27,179 nt of DNA, from contig CAXTTV010000051.1 in NCBI GenBank assembly GCA_964247295.1, forward strand, positions 1-27,179. Reading direction: 5' to 3'. Positions within the stretch are counted from its first letter, which is position 1, and each line of letters begins with the position of its first letter. The notes below the pieces were generated by a model. That model did no database searches, was not told where the DNA came from, and worked only from the letters and a program-made list of their open reading frames with translations. The position numbers and the translations under genes were made by a program. Source of the DNA: CAXTTV01 sp964247295 (lineage in GTDB: Bacteria > Chloroflexota > Ktedonobacteria > Ktedonobacterales > Ktedonobacteraceae). Below are positions 17,213 to 25,093 of the stretch, piece by piece.

Positions 17213-17733
17213 ACATCCTCCTGTTTGTTACCATTTTCTAAAACTTCCAGGTATCTGTAATCGTATCTGTTTAAGCAGCTCATTTTTTGCACTAAAAGGA
17301 TCGATCAAGATACATTTGATAATATAATTATATAAATCTATCAAAACATTATAAAAAATTTTCTAATATCAAAAATGATTTTAAAACATTTAAAAAGAAG
17401 AATCAAGCATTCTCAATCATTTCCAGGGCTATTTCATTCTCTTTTTAAGCTGCCTTCTTCGGTGAGAAAGAGGGGGAGATGAGCGCGGACTGTTCTCACC
17501 CTGTGAGACCTGCCCTGCCCCACCAGGAGTGTACACCCCTGGACCCCTTTCTTCCTAGAATTAAATAGCCCTGCATCTTTTCAAGCGTAAGAAAAAGAAG
17601 AGATCTTGGGAAACAGAGAAGATTGGGACTTCCTGTCAGAGGAAGAGGCTTGTACATTTCGCTCTTTTCAAGCGTGCTAAAATGAGCGTGTGTTATTTAT
17701 AGAGTAGAGAAGAAAAAATTTATTCGGGTATCA
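17213..17733. other. AT-rich, structured intergenic region
   Basis: A 520-bp divergent gap. Bases 17290-17410 are extremely AT-rich and probably hold the hydrolase promoter. Bases 17461-17542 hold an 8-bp inverted repeat (GGTGAGAA, 17461-17468, with TTCTCACC, 17493-17500) and a 20-bp near-palindrome at 17523-17542. A 13-bp direct repeat TCTTTTCAAGCGT occurs at 17576-17588 and 17663-17675. No gene is supported. Confidence 0.6.
17523..17542. repeat. Near-perfect 20-bp palindrome
   Basis: CCAGGAGTGTACACCCCTGG pairs with itself except for one position in each arm, and is centred on GTGTACAC. It could be a dimeric regulator site or the end of a small repeat element. It lies about 190 bp upstream of the PrsW-like gene. 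Confidence 0.45.
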
Positions 17734-19413
17734 TTGGCCAAAAGTACACAGAAAAGAAAGCTTTACATTGTGAATTCTGATAACAAAGAAGCATCTCCGG
17801 AGCCTAAGTCGCCTCTTCTTTCAGAACAATGGGGAAGAACAGATTTCTGGCAGTCCCCTGAGCCGGTAGATGAACAGAAGCAAGCTTCTCATCCTACTTT
17901 GGACGGGGGCCGAGGTGGATATAATGTTGACGAAAATGGGTTCAGGCTCTATGAGCATGCAACTCGGGTTTTTATGCCACCCGTGAACCCTCAGAATGGG
18001 GCATATGGAAATGGGCAACCTCCCCAGACTATGCCTAATCAGAGGGTGGCTCCCCCGCCATATGGCGCGTATCCCCCTCAGTCACCAAACTACAACCCAC
18101 CATATGGATACCCACCATATCAGCCCCAGCCCCAGTATGGCTGGCCTGGTTATGGATACAATTATCCTGTTGCTCCTCCTCGCCGACCAGTTGATATGCT
18201 GGCGATCGCTGCTTTATCAGGATCAATTCTGGCGGTCCTGCTTGGGTTGTTGTTCCTGCTGGTGCTGGCCCTCATATTGGTCGCGCCCAATCGATTGAGT
18301 GATAGCCAGTTCTTTGGGGCCGTGGTCTCAATTCTCTCTTTAATGGTCTCAGGTCTGGTTGGTGGTGGCTTCGGAGTCTACCATAGCTTGCGAGCTTTAC
18401 TGCATCGCCGCTCTCTAACCTTCAAAACCCCTCCTTTCTGGATCTACCTGCTACTCTATGTTGCCGTAATTGGAGTGGCATACTGGCTTCAGACCATTGG
18501 TATGTCCACAGCCTATCCCTTACTTACACTTGCCCTGATTGTGCTATCCGCTTACTTGCCTGCCTGGAGTATTTTCTCGTTGGGGGTGCGGCGCATCCGC
18601 AAACCTGAATGGCCGACAACCTGGAGGCGTTTCGCGTTCTCGTTGATTAGCGGCGCGACCCTGAGTATTCTTCTGGCAGCCGTGGCTGAATTAGGCCTAC
18701 AAGTGCTCGTCTTTCGCAATTTAAGCGTGACGCCAGCGACCCTCCACTGTATTGATAGTCCTGATGTCGGTGGAAATAGTTGTAACACACCGACCGTCAT
18801 TAATTTATTGCTGTTGATGGTCTCAGGCATCGCACCAATTGTAGAGGAGACGGTGAAGCCGCTCGCGGTCGCGATGCTATTCCGACGTTTCAGGAATGCT
18901 CGTGAGGCATTTACCCTAGGACTGGCCGCAGGTATTGGCTTTAATCTTGTTGAGACCATTGGTTATATGAGCTCGCAGTATGGTGACTGGCTCTCGGTCG
19001 CAGTGGTTCGCAGTGGTTCTGGGCTCCTGCATGGCTTCGGGGCTGGTATGGTCACCCTGGGCTGGTACTTTATCGCACGGAAAGTTGACGGCAAGCGCCA
19101 CTGGGTGAAGGGTATTGGCTGCTGGTGTTACGCGGTCATTCAGCATGCCATCTGGAACGGTTCTGTTGCTATAGTAGAGCTACCAGATCCTATCGGCTCT
19201 TTTTTTCGAGATCAGAAAATTAATCTGGGTTTCACGCAGGTTGAGTCAATATTGGGCCTGTACTTTATCGAAGTGGTAATTATGCTCTGCCTCTTCTTGT
19301 ATGTGACCGGAAGATTACGTCAAAAAACGCCGCGTAGGCCTCCTATCATGGAAACCCAACCGGCTAGCCCACTGATAAACCAGCAGCCTCAGCCAGGCCT
19401 GGCTCGCCCATAG
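17734..19413 (+). CDS. PrsW family glutamic-type intramembrane protease
   Basis: A 559-residue membrane protein. Residues 1-150 are soluble and end in a Pro/Tyr/Gln-rich stretch (PPYGYPPYQPQPQYGWPGYG). From 153 onward come about eight to nine membrane segments. The PrsW motifs are present in order: EETVKP (371-376, catalytic Glu pair), GIGFNLVETIGY (about 401-412), LLHGFGAG (about 432-439) and QHAIWN (about 470-475). Family members such as B. subtilis PrsW cleave anti-sigma factors, but no anti-sigma gene is nearby. The start is a TTG at 17734 with only GGG at 17726-17728; the next ATG is around codon 80, so TTG is the best choice but uncertain. Confidence 0.87.
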   Translation: MAKSTQKRKLYIVNSDNKEASPEPKSPLLSEQWGRTDFWQSPEPVDEQKQASHPTLDGGRGGYNVDENGFRLYEHATRVFMPPVNPQNGAYGNGQPPQTMPNQRVAPPPYGAYPPQSPNYNPPYGYPPYQPQPQYGWPGYGYNYPVAPPRRPVDMLAIAALSGSILAVLLGLLFLLVLALILVAPNRLSDSQFFGAVVSILSLMVSGLVGGGFGVYHSLRALLHRRSLTFKTPPFWIYLLLYVAVIGVAYWLQTIGMSTAYPLLTLALIVLSAYLPAWSIFSLGVRRIRKPEWPTTWRRFAFSLISGATLSILLAAVAELGLQVLVFRNLSVTPATLHCIDSPDVGGNSCNTPTVINLLLLMVSGIAPIVEETVKPLAVAMLFRRFRNAREAFTLGLAAGIGFNLVETIGYMSSQYGDWLSVAVVRSGSGLLHGFGAGMVTLGWYFIARKVDGKRHWVKGIGCWCYAVIQHAIWNGSVAIVELPDPIGSFFRDQKINLGFTQVESILGLYFIEVVIMLCLFLYVTGRLRQKTPRRPPIMETQPASPLINQQPQPGLARP

Positions 19414-19439
19414 GCTCATCTCCTATATCCTTCTATTGA

Positions 19440-19468
19440 AAGAGAGTGATCAAGCTGGTCACTCTCTT
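19440..19468 (+). terminator. Stem-loop after the PrsW-like gene
   Basis: A perfect 10-bp stem (AAGAGAGTGA-type arm at 19440-19449, TCACTCTCTT at 19459-19468) with a 9-nt loop, 27 nt after the stop codon. The U-tract is weak, so it may terminate only partly. Confidence 0.55.
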
Positions 19469-19547
19469 AGACTTCTCCATGAAAATAGGTAAAAGGTCCA
19501 GAAGAGACTACTACTTTTGACTTATACACAATTATTTCACCACATGA

Positions 19548-19553
19548 TATACT
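19548..19553 (+). promoter_or_regulatory. Predicted extended -10 promoter of the kinase gene
   Basis: TGATATACT is an extended -10 element (TGn-TATACT), about 177 nt upstream of the kinase start. A TTGACT at 19517 is too far for a standard -35. The long leader (about 19560-19729) holds only tiny frames and no recognised RNA element. Confidence 0.4.
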
Positions 19554-19729
19554 GCGCCTAAAGTTCTTGCTTATAGCTAATGTATCCCAATGCTTATCTT
19601 TTTTGATATTCCTAATTAGCATCCATCGTTTAGAATAAGTATGTGGGGAGGAAGGTGGTGAATATACATATGCGTTGATTGCTGGTGGACGTTGTTCGTG
19701 GCTAGACGGATCTGGCGTTGGGAGAGAGT

Positions 19730-21868
19730 ATGCTTGATTCTAAAAAATTTGGCAACTATGAACTTATTCGGTTGATTGCTGTTGGAGGAATGGGCGAGAT
19801 CTATCTGGCCCGGCAATTAACTGCCTTTAATCGTGAAGTTCCCATCAAGATCATCCGCGACGACCGCGCCCACGATCCTGTGACGCGCCGACGATTTCAA
19901 CGTGAGGCTGAGGTGAGCGCCCACTTGAAGCATGAGCATATTCTTCAGCTCATTGAGTTTAATGAGGCCAATGGTCGGTTGTTCCTGGTCACTCCCTATA
20001 TTGAGGGTGGAACGCTGGCGAAAAGACTGGAGCGTGGTCGGCTTTCATCATTAGAGGTGCATCAGTTATTCACTGCCCTGGTGCAGGCCGTAGCTTATAT
20101 TCATCGGCGGGGAGTGGTGCATCGGGATCTTAAGCCAAGCAACGTTCTGCTAGATCACGGTGGGAACGGTCAGATCTATGTGCGTCTGATCGACTTTGGA
20201 ATCGCTTGTATTCTCGACCAGGGTGAGGAGCTCTATCCCGCGCTGACAAATAATGGTGTGGAGATCGGGACCGTCGAGTATATGGCTCCTGAGCGACTTC
20301 ATGGCATTAATCTGCCCAGCAACGATATTTATTCTCTGGGTGTGATTCTTCAGCAGCTATTGACAGGCGGCCTGCCCTCAGATCGCAATGCCTCTCTTCT
20401 TCCCGCACCTTTTGAGCCTGTCGTTAAGTGCTGTCTTGAGCGTGACGTTCGTCAGCGCTATGCCACAGCGGAAGACCTGTTGGATGCCTTTGAAATGGCC
20501 TTTCAGCAATTGATCCCCCCAACTACCTCTATTCCTCCGGTCACTCATCAGCGGGCGAGATCTGTGGCCGGTGATTCTTCTTCACATCCTGGTGCTGTAA
20601 CTGAGATCGCCGCTCCCGAGAGTGGTGGGAAAATGCAGATGGTTGCGTCAGCAAGGCCCGCTCAGATAGAAGACGCGCCGACGGAGCGCCCCCAATTGAT
20701 CAATTCCCGACCCGTGCTTTCACATCCATCTCAACTGCACTTTTCACAAAAGGATCATAACGCGCCGACAACGATGTTGACCGTAAATGCTTCTCGCCCG
20801 AATGTGAGCCGGCTTACTCGAAAGCCTGCAAAGCGCCCCCGCCTACCTTTATTAATGGCGACCCTGTTGCTCGTGGTGGCTGTGACCTTACTGACGGGCG
20901 CATATGTCTTGGCTGCTGGCATTGCGTCTTTTAATAATGTCACCGTCAATTTGAGCGCCAGGACAATTAGCCAGAGCCAGGTATTTCAAATCACTGCGAT
21001 GCCCGGTCAGCAAAAGATCGACGTGGGCCAGGCAACGATCCCCGCCACACCATTAAGCGCGAGCCGATCTGCCACTCAGAGTGGACAGGCCACCGGGAAA
21101 AAATGCTCATTTTTCAGTATCGGGAACCTTGGCTGTCGCAAGATTGTGCTTGCCAATGATGTTGATCTTCTAGCAACACAATTGCGCCAGGACCTACAAA
21201 ATCAGCTTTCTCAAGATCTTCATGGGCAGGCTCAGGCGCATAGCTCTTTAACGGTTGACAACCTGCCGATCCAATATTCAGACCAGCAAGTGAGCCCGAC
21301 TCCCAATATTGGAGCCACCTCTAATACTGTGAGTGTAACTTTAACTGAGCAGGCACGCTGGGAGGCGGTTTCTGGCACAGATGCACAAGCGTTGGCCCGT
21401 CAGCTATTAATGCAACAGGTGCAGGCACAGGGAGAGGGATATAAATTGGTAGACGCCAGTGTGAAGATTAGTACTCCGGTCGTGGTGAAGATCGATCCTA
21501 ATGGTGCTGTAACTCTCAAGATCGCCGCCGGGGGACTGGCGCAACACTCCTTAACACCAGATGAATTGACGGGCTTAAAAGATCATATGAAGGGGCTGTC
21601 AGTGAAGCAGGCCAAAGATCTTTTAAAGAAGCAGCCGGGAATCGATCCAAACTCGATCCAGGTCCGTTTGAATGGAGTTGGCGAGAACCTGCCGGGATCA
21701 GCCGATCAGATTAAGATTGTTCCCTTACCACCGACTGGCACGCAATCTGTGGTCCAGCTCACGCCTATTCCAAAGGTGAATCTACCAACTCCCGTTCCTC
21801 CTGGGGGAGATCCCAACACACTTACAAATGGTCAGTCTGGAGGAGCCGAGCCAACACCACAGCAGTAG
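19730..21868 (+). CDS. Transmembrane Ser/Thr protein kinase with extracellular domain
   Basis: A 712-residue Hanks-type kinase. The kinase domain (about 5-270) has a glycine-rich loop AVGGMGEIY (Ala in place of the first Gly), the lysine in VPIKII, HRDLKPSN (about 130-137), DFG (about 155) and APE (about 186). A low-complexity linker leads to one membrane segment (about 372-395). The 315-residue outer part has no PASTA repeats; VTVNLSARTISQSQ followed by a SATQSGQATG segment resembles the C-terminal beta domains often annotated as baseplate J-like in Ktedonobacteria (tentative). The tail is Pro/Gly-rich. The ATG at 19730 has GGAGAG 3-4 nt upstream; an in-frame TTG at 19718 is less likely. Confidence 0.9.
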   Translation: MLDSKKFGNYELIRLIAVGGMGEIYLARQLTAFNREVPIKIIRDDRAHDPVTRRRFQREAEVSAHLKHEHILQLIEFNEANGRLFLVTPYIEGGTLAKRLERGRLSSLEVHQLFTALVQAVAYIHRRGVVHRDLKPSNVLLDHGGNGQIYVRLIDFGIACILDQGEELYPALTNNGVEIGTVEYMAPERLHGINLPSNDIYSLGVILQQLLTGGLPSDRNASLLPAPFEPVVKCCLERDVRQRYATAEDLLDAFEMAFQQLIPPTTSIPPVTHQRARSVAGDSSSHPGAVTEIAAPESGGKMQMVASARPAQIEDAPTERPQLINSRPVLSHPSQLHFSQKDHNAPTTMLTVNASRPNVSRLTRKPAKRPRLPLLMATLLLVVAVTLLTGAYVLAAGIASFNNVTVNLSARTISQSQVFQITAMPGQQKIDVGQATIPATPLSASRSATQSGQATGKKCSFFSIGNLGCRKIVLANDVDLLATQLRQDLQNQLSQDLHGQAQAHSSLTVDNLPIQYSDQQVSPTPNIGATSNTVSVTLTEQARWEAVSGTDAQALARQLLMQQVQAQGEGYKLVDASVKISTPVVVKIDPNGAVTLKIAAGGLAQHSLTPDELTGLKDHMKGLSVKQAKDLLKKQPGIDPNSIQVRLNGVGENLPGSADQIKIVPLPPTGTQSVVQLTPIPKVNLPTPVPPGGDPNTLTNGQSGGAEPTPQQ

Positions 21869-21872
21869 TTAT

Positions 21873-21909
21873 GGAATAGGTTTATTCCTCAGAGGAGCCC
21901 CGCTCCTCT
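21873..21909. terminator. Hairpins between convergent kinase and recX
   Basis: Two small stems follow the kinase stop: GGAATA with TATTCC (21873-21878, 21883-21888) and AGAGGAGC with GCTCCTCT (21891-21898, 21902-21909), the latter inside the last codons of recX. They are plausible kinase terminators but lack a long T-tract. Confidence 0.4.
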
Positions 21910-22526
21910 TCCCAGATTGTGCGCACTGTGCGGTTGACAATCTCGTAGCCAAAGCCCCGACGTTGTAAAAAGGACCCGAGCCGATTACGAAATGTTTGAT
22001 ACTCCATTGATGGATTGCGCATTAGCGAGGGGGCGCGTTTTCGTCCGGCCTGGAGGGCCAGCTCATCATCATTTTCATCCGTAATTATCTCATCAACGAC
22101 CTCCCGTTCAACCCCCTTCATGCGTAGCTCGTTTTTAATCGCGCGGGACCCGCGAGGATTAAATTGTTCACGTGTCTCTTTCCAGAAGCTACTGAAGGCG
22201 CGATCATCCACTAGATTGAGATGATCCAGATGTTCCATCGCCGCTTCAATAATCTCGGGAGTGAACTCTTTTTTGCGCAACTGGCGTTTTACCTCATCTC
22301 GGCTGCGAGGGCGGAACGACAAAAAATTTAATGCATTTTCGATCGCCTTCTGACGTTGCTCACTTTGTTCTAGCTCGGTTAGAAGCTCGGGAGTAAGCTC
22401 CTGGTCAAGTTGTAAGCCCAGTTGTAGCACCAATAGACTATTTATACCCATTAGGAAGCGGCCATCGGCATAGATATTGTAGCGCTCGGGATTATGCGCC
22501 TGATTCTCAATTGCTGTGATCTTCAT
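21882..22526 (-). CDS. recX: Regulatory protein RecX
   Basis: A 214-residue helical protein that in known cases binds RecA filaments and modulates recombination. It shows the three-helix repeat pattern of RecX: NALNFLSFRPRSRDEVKRQL (about 65-84), then HLNLVDDRAFSSFW and later RRGFGYEIVNRTV near the C-terminus. The N-terminal 55 residues form the short beta part (RYNIYADGRFLMGI) common in Gram-positive-type RecX. Its start lies inside the end of the upstream 105-aa gene (20-nt overlap), so translation is coupled. recA is not in the window. Confidence 0.9.
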   Translation of the reverse strand: MKITAIENQAHNPERYNIYADGRFLMGINSLLVLQLGLQLDQELTPELLTELEQSEQRQKAIENALNFLSFRPRSRDEVKRQLRKKEFTPEIIEAAMEHLDHLNLVDDRAFSSFWKETREQFNPRGSRAIKNELRMKGVEREVVDEIITDENDDELALQAGRKRAPSLMRNPSMEYQTFRNRLGSFLQRRGFGYEIVNRTVRTIWEEERGSSEE

Positions 22527-22824
22527 TGCTACTCTCCTGTTTCCTATCCTTTAACGCTGCGATCAGGGCCAGAGCATAGGCTTCAGAGGCCGTCTGAGCG
22601 TCATAGGTTTGAGCGCGCATCATCAAACGGTAGCGACACTTCCAGCGCCGGGCCGGCCAGGGAGCCAGCTTAAACAGCGTATACGTCTCAATCTGTTGCT
22701 CCAGGGTCTCGCGTAGAGATTGCTCATCAAAGTTTCTCAGGCCATACCCATGGAGAATTGTCCGTAGTGCTTCGGAAATTCCAACTGATGGTTCCAAACT
22801 ATTTCCTTTTGTCTCCCTCTTCAT
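22507..22824 (-). CDS. Unknown 105-residue protein between DUF402 gene and recX
   Basis: A small soluble protein with no family I recognise. It has a helical N-terminus (ISEALRTILHGYGLRNF), an acidic helix (SLRETLEQQIETYTLF), a Trp/Arg/Cys patch (PWPARRWKCRYRL) and an Ala-rich helix. It overlaps the upstream DUF402 gene by 26 nt and recX by 20 nt, which supports a real co-translated gene. The ATG at 22824 has a poor ribosome site; a TTG at 22798, just after the DUF402 stop and preceded by AAAAGGA, is an attractive alternative that would give 96 residues. Confidence 0.65.
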   Translation of the reverse strand: MKRETKGNSLEPSVGISEALRTILHGYGLRNFDEQSLRETLEQQIETYTLFKLAPWPARRWKCRYRLMMRAQTYDAQTASEAYALALIAALKDRKQESSNEDHSN

Positions 22825-23389
22825 TAGCTTTGGTTAATGATCGTAGGATCTCCGCCGCCGCCTCAGGTGAGAGCTGCTCAAAATCGGTACGTGGCAGCGA
22901 GCGCGGGATTTGTAGAAAGGGGCCACTCCAGGCTTTGGCCTGTTCTTCCATCCAATCCAACGCCTCATAGGCTTGCACATGAGACTGCTGAACGATCGGG
23001 TAGCGACCCTCTGCCCAGCTATAGGCTTCTTGATCCTTGGTATACACACTATAATCTTCATCAACGACAACATCTACATAGAGATCAACATAAATCATCT
23101 CGGTGTCTGTATTGCTGTATTCCGCTGTTGGCAGCACAATATCACAGTAGCCGCTTTGAAACTCTCCTTGAGCGTTGTATCCCACGTGGATGGTGTACCA
23201 CTCATTGGGGTAGAAAAAGCTTAACTGATGTTTGTAAGCCGTCCAATCCCCTGGTCGCCAGTGCATGGTCGTCCCAATCGGTGTCCAGACCACAAAGTAG
23301 TGTTCCCCCACCGGGACATGATATCCCTCCCAACTTGCCCATTGATCTCCATTCACCAGTATCTTACGGATCTTTGTTTGATGTAGCAT
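22799..23389 (-). CDS. DUF402 family protein (possible nucleotide phosphatase)
   Basis: A 196-residue protein of the DUF402/FAU-1-like family. Characterised members such as S. aureus SA1684/Ntdp hydrolyse nucleoside tri- and diphosphates. The signature parts are present: HWRPGDWTAYKHQL, FFYPNEWYTIHVGY, GYCDIVLPT and YVDLYVDVVVDEDYSVYTKDQ with the conserved acidic residues. The C-terminal 60 residues are helical and variable. AGAGGA lies 7 nt before the ATG. It is the first gene of the DUF402, 105-aa, recX cluster, downstream of a good promoter. Confidence 0.82.
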   Translation of the reverse strand: MLHQTKIRKILVNGDQWASWEGYHVPVGEHYFVVWTPIGTTMHWRPGDWTAYKHQLSFFYPNEWYTIHVGYNAQGEFQSGYCDIVLPTAEYSNTDTEMIYVDLYVDVVVDEDYSVYTKDQEAYSWAEGRYPIVQQSHVQAYEALDWMEEQAKAWSGPFLQIPRSLPRTDFEQLSPEAAAEILRSLTKANEEGDKRK

Positions 23390-23412
23390 AGGTTATTCCT
23401 CTGAAAAAGTAT

Positions 23413-23454
23413 CTGCTTATATTTAGAACGATTATACTCGAATCATATAAGCAG
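23413..23454. repeat. 10-bp inverted repeat around the DUF402 promoter
   Basis: CTGCTTATAT (23413-23422) and ATATAAGCAG (23445-23454) are perfect inverted copies 22 nt apart, flanking the -10 box. A further TATAAGCAGAAACA at 23642-23655 repeats the right arm with one change in 14. This is a candidate operator for a dimeric regulator. Confidence 0.5.
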
Positions 23455-23460
23455 GAACAA
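23431..23460 (-). promoter_or_regulatory. Predicted promoter of the DUF402-recX cluster
   Basis: On the minus strand TTGTTC and a consensus TATAAT are separated by 18 nt, about 40 nt upstream of the DUF402 start. Confidence 0.65.
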
Positions 23461-23807
23461 CCTGAATCACTTGGGGAGGTTCTATTCCGCTTGATTATCA
23501 AAATAGGTCCTGCCGATTCCTTCTGATCCCGCTACTATTCCGATGCCCAAAGAACAGTAGTATGATGCCAGCAGTATCGGAGATTTTACGTGATCATACG
23601 CTTCCCAATACTAGGATTGCTCCTGACAAAACGGCCTCTTCTATAAGCAGAAACAGGACTTCTTTCTATCTGTGCAGTAGTTTTCGTTACATACGATAAA
23701 ATGCTGAAAGCAAGACTCTGTACTAATACGTATAGACGTAATCTTTGGCAATGGTCAGTAACTCTGCTCGTTTCTATTCAGCATTATTGAAATCAGGGAG
23801 GGTTGTA

Positions 23808-24491
23808 ATGGTGGCCCAACGTTTACGTAATAGCGAGATCCTAATTTTTTGTGCGGCAATCCTATTTGGTCTGGCCTGGATCGCTCCTCTACGCCTGCCT
23901 GATCCATTGCGCAACTGGAATCCTGTTGTGCAGGTTCACCCAGAAATGGATCAGACGCTGCGGCTCATTCAGGTTAACGGAGAGCTAGCCCTGTTCTTAG
24001 CCGTGATCGGTATTTTGATCCTGCTGGGGAGTGCCCTGGGACAGGCTTTCACGTCTCGCCGGGTTGATCAGTTGCGGCGCTTTATCGGTGCCGGCGCGAT
24101 TCTTGGCATCTGGATTGTAGTCACCCTATTGCTGGTCGGGCCGTTTTATGCATTTGACGAGCGGACGCGGCAGATTGAGAGCGGTTTCTATCTTATTTTC
24201 AGTCTTGTAAACCTGATTTTTTGTGTTGTCCTATTGGTCAGAGCCGTATTCCAGAGCAAGCCAGGTGAGCGGATCACCAGATTAGTCCTGATACCCGCGA
24301 TCGGCACCACCTTTTTTATGACAATCACCCTGATTGCCACTATTGTCCTCGTCAGCCAGATCTCAAGCCTGGCTCCCCAGCTTTCTGAGAGTCAGGATGT
24401 AGGACTGCCTTTCCTTGTCATTGGAATTGTCATTATGGCACTGGCTGTAGCTAGCTCTGGTGCCGCCTCCTGGCGGGGATGGCGCGCCTGA
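23808..24491 (+). CDS. Multi-pass membrane protein of unknown function
   Basis: A 227-residue integral membrane protein with about five hydrophobic segments (starting at EILIFCAAILFGLAWIAP, then near residues 60-80, 95-115, 130-150, 165-190 and 200-220). The first loop (RLPDPLRNWNPVVQVHPEMD) is probably outside. I recognise no family. The ATG at 23808 has GGGAGGG 5 nt upstream; upstream in-frame starts at 23745 and 23751 lack a ribosome site. A shared terminator follows. Confidence 0.72.
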   Translation: MVAQRLRNSEILIFCAAILFGLAWIAPLRLPDPLRNWNPVVQVHPEMDQTLRLIQVNGELALFLAVIGILILLGSALGQAFTSRRVDQLRRFIGAGAILGIWIVVTLLLVGPFYAFDERTRQIESGFYLIFSLVNLIFCVVLLVRAVFQSKPGERITRLVLIPAIGTTFFMTITLIATIVLVSQISSLAPQLSESQDVGLPFLVIGIVIMALAVASSGAASWRGWRA

Positions 24492-24513
24492 AAAGGCGCG
24501 AATTTTCTGACAA

Positions 24514-24551
24514 AAAAGTGGGTCATTCAGCGTAAAAAATGATCCACTTTT
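24514..24551. terminator. Bidirectional intrinsic terminator
   Basis: A 14-bp stem (AAAAGTGGGTCATT with AATGATCCACTTTT, one G-T pair) and a 10-nt loop, with A-tract and T-tract at its base. It lies between two convergent genes, 22 nt after each stop. Confidence 0.75.
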
Positions 24552-24572
24552 GATTAGATTCAGGTATCTCTA

Positions 24573-24914
24573 TCAAGTTTTCAGGCCTCTGGGCCAGGGG
24601 GCGCGATCGATCGGCTTATGCAATCGTGAAGAGACATACGTGATCACCATGCTCGCGATCCATAACAGGATCGAAATGACCAGAAGCCAGGGTGGAACAA
24701 GGATTTTCGCGATCGACTTCGTGTTAAAAAGCATGAGCAGTGCCACCACAATATATACAAACATCAGTACAATCAGCGGTCGCTGATACCATGAAAGGTT
24801 TCGCTGCTTTCGCCGTTTATTTCTCAATGCCCGGAACTCGATATACAACGTATAGATAGCAAAGGCGATGGAAAGAACTAAAAATACATAGCCTCCACTT
24901 AAAAAATCATTCAT
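24573..24914 (-). CDS. Small three-span membrane protein, unknown
   Basis: A 113-residue protein with three hydrophobic segments (about 6-24, 46-64 and 72-94), separated by a strongly basic loop (RALRNKRRKQRNLSWYQRP) that is presumably cytoplasmic. I recognise no family. AGGAGGAG precedes the ATG by about 8 nt. It stands alone, divergent from fumC and convergent with the other membrane-protein gene. Confidence 0.65.
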   Translation of the reverse strand: MNDFLSGGYVFLVLSIAFAIYTLYIEFRALRNKRRKQRNLSWYQRPLIVLMFVYIVVALLMLFNTKSIAKILVPPWLLVISILLWIASMVITYVSSRLHKPIDRAPWPRGLKT

Positions 24915-24967
24915 ACAGGTTACTCCTCCTCTTTATTCTCTTGCAAGATCAGATTCCATTCCCTTTC

Positions 24968-24981
24968 GCACCCGAAGGTGC
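24968..24981 (-). other. Small UUCG-type hairpin upstream of membrane gene
   Basis: On the minus strand GCACC-TTCG-GGTGC forms a 5-bp stem with the very stable C(UUCG)G loop, about 55 nt upstream of the gene at 24914. Its role is unknown. Confidence 0.3.
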
Positions 24982-25046
24982 AATCCTACTTGAGAAATGA
25001 AAGCCCTGCATTAATTACACTTTGAGAACAGGATATGGTTTCAGAA

Positions 25047-25055
25047 TGATATAAT
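25047..25055 (+). promoter_or_regulatory. Predicted extended -10 promoter of fumC
   Basis: TGATATAAT is a perfect extended -10 (TGn-TATAAT), 39 nt before the GTG start. No good -35 lies at 17 nt, which suits this promoter type. Confidence 0.55.
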
Positions 25056-25093
25056 CTGAAGACATATCCTTATATTTTTGAGCAGGAGGCTGT

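Larger units (their letters stand above)
23390..23807. other. Divergent intergenic region
   Basis: About 420 bp between the DUF402 and membrane-protein genes. It contains the promoter and inverted repeat described separately. From 23461 to 23740 I see no gene, only the extra TATAAGCAG motif at 23642. Confidence 0.5.

Noticed and set aside
17044..17292. 82-codon minus-strand frame overlapping the hydrolase start
   Set aside because: It overlaps the hydrolase N-terminus in another frame and lacks a Shine-Dalgarno sequence; the hydrolase has AGGAGG at the right distance.
22837..23391. 184-codon plus-strand frame opposite the DUF402 gene
   Set aside because: Antisense shadow; His/Arg/Pro/Ser-rich composition typical of a reverse frame, while the minus-strand gene has family motifs and a promoter.
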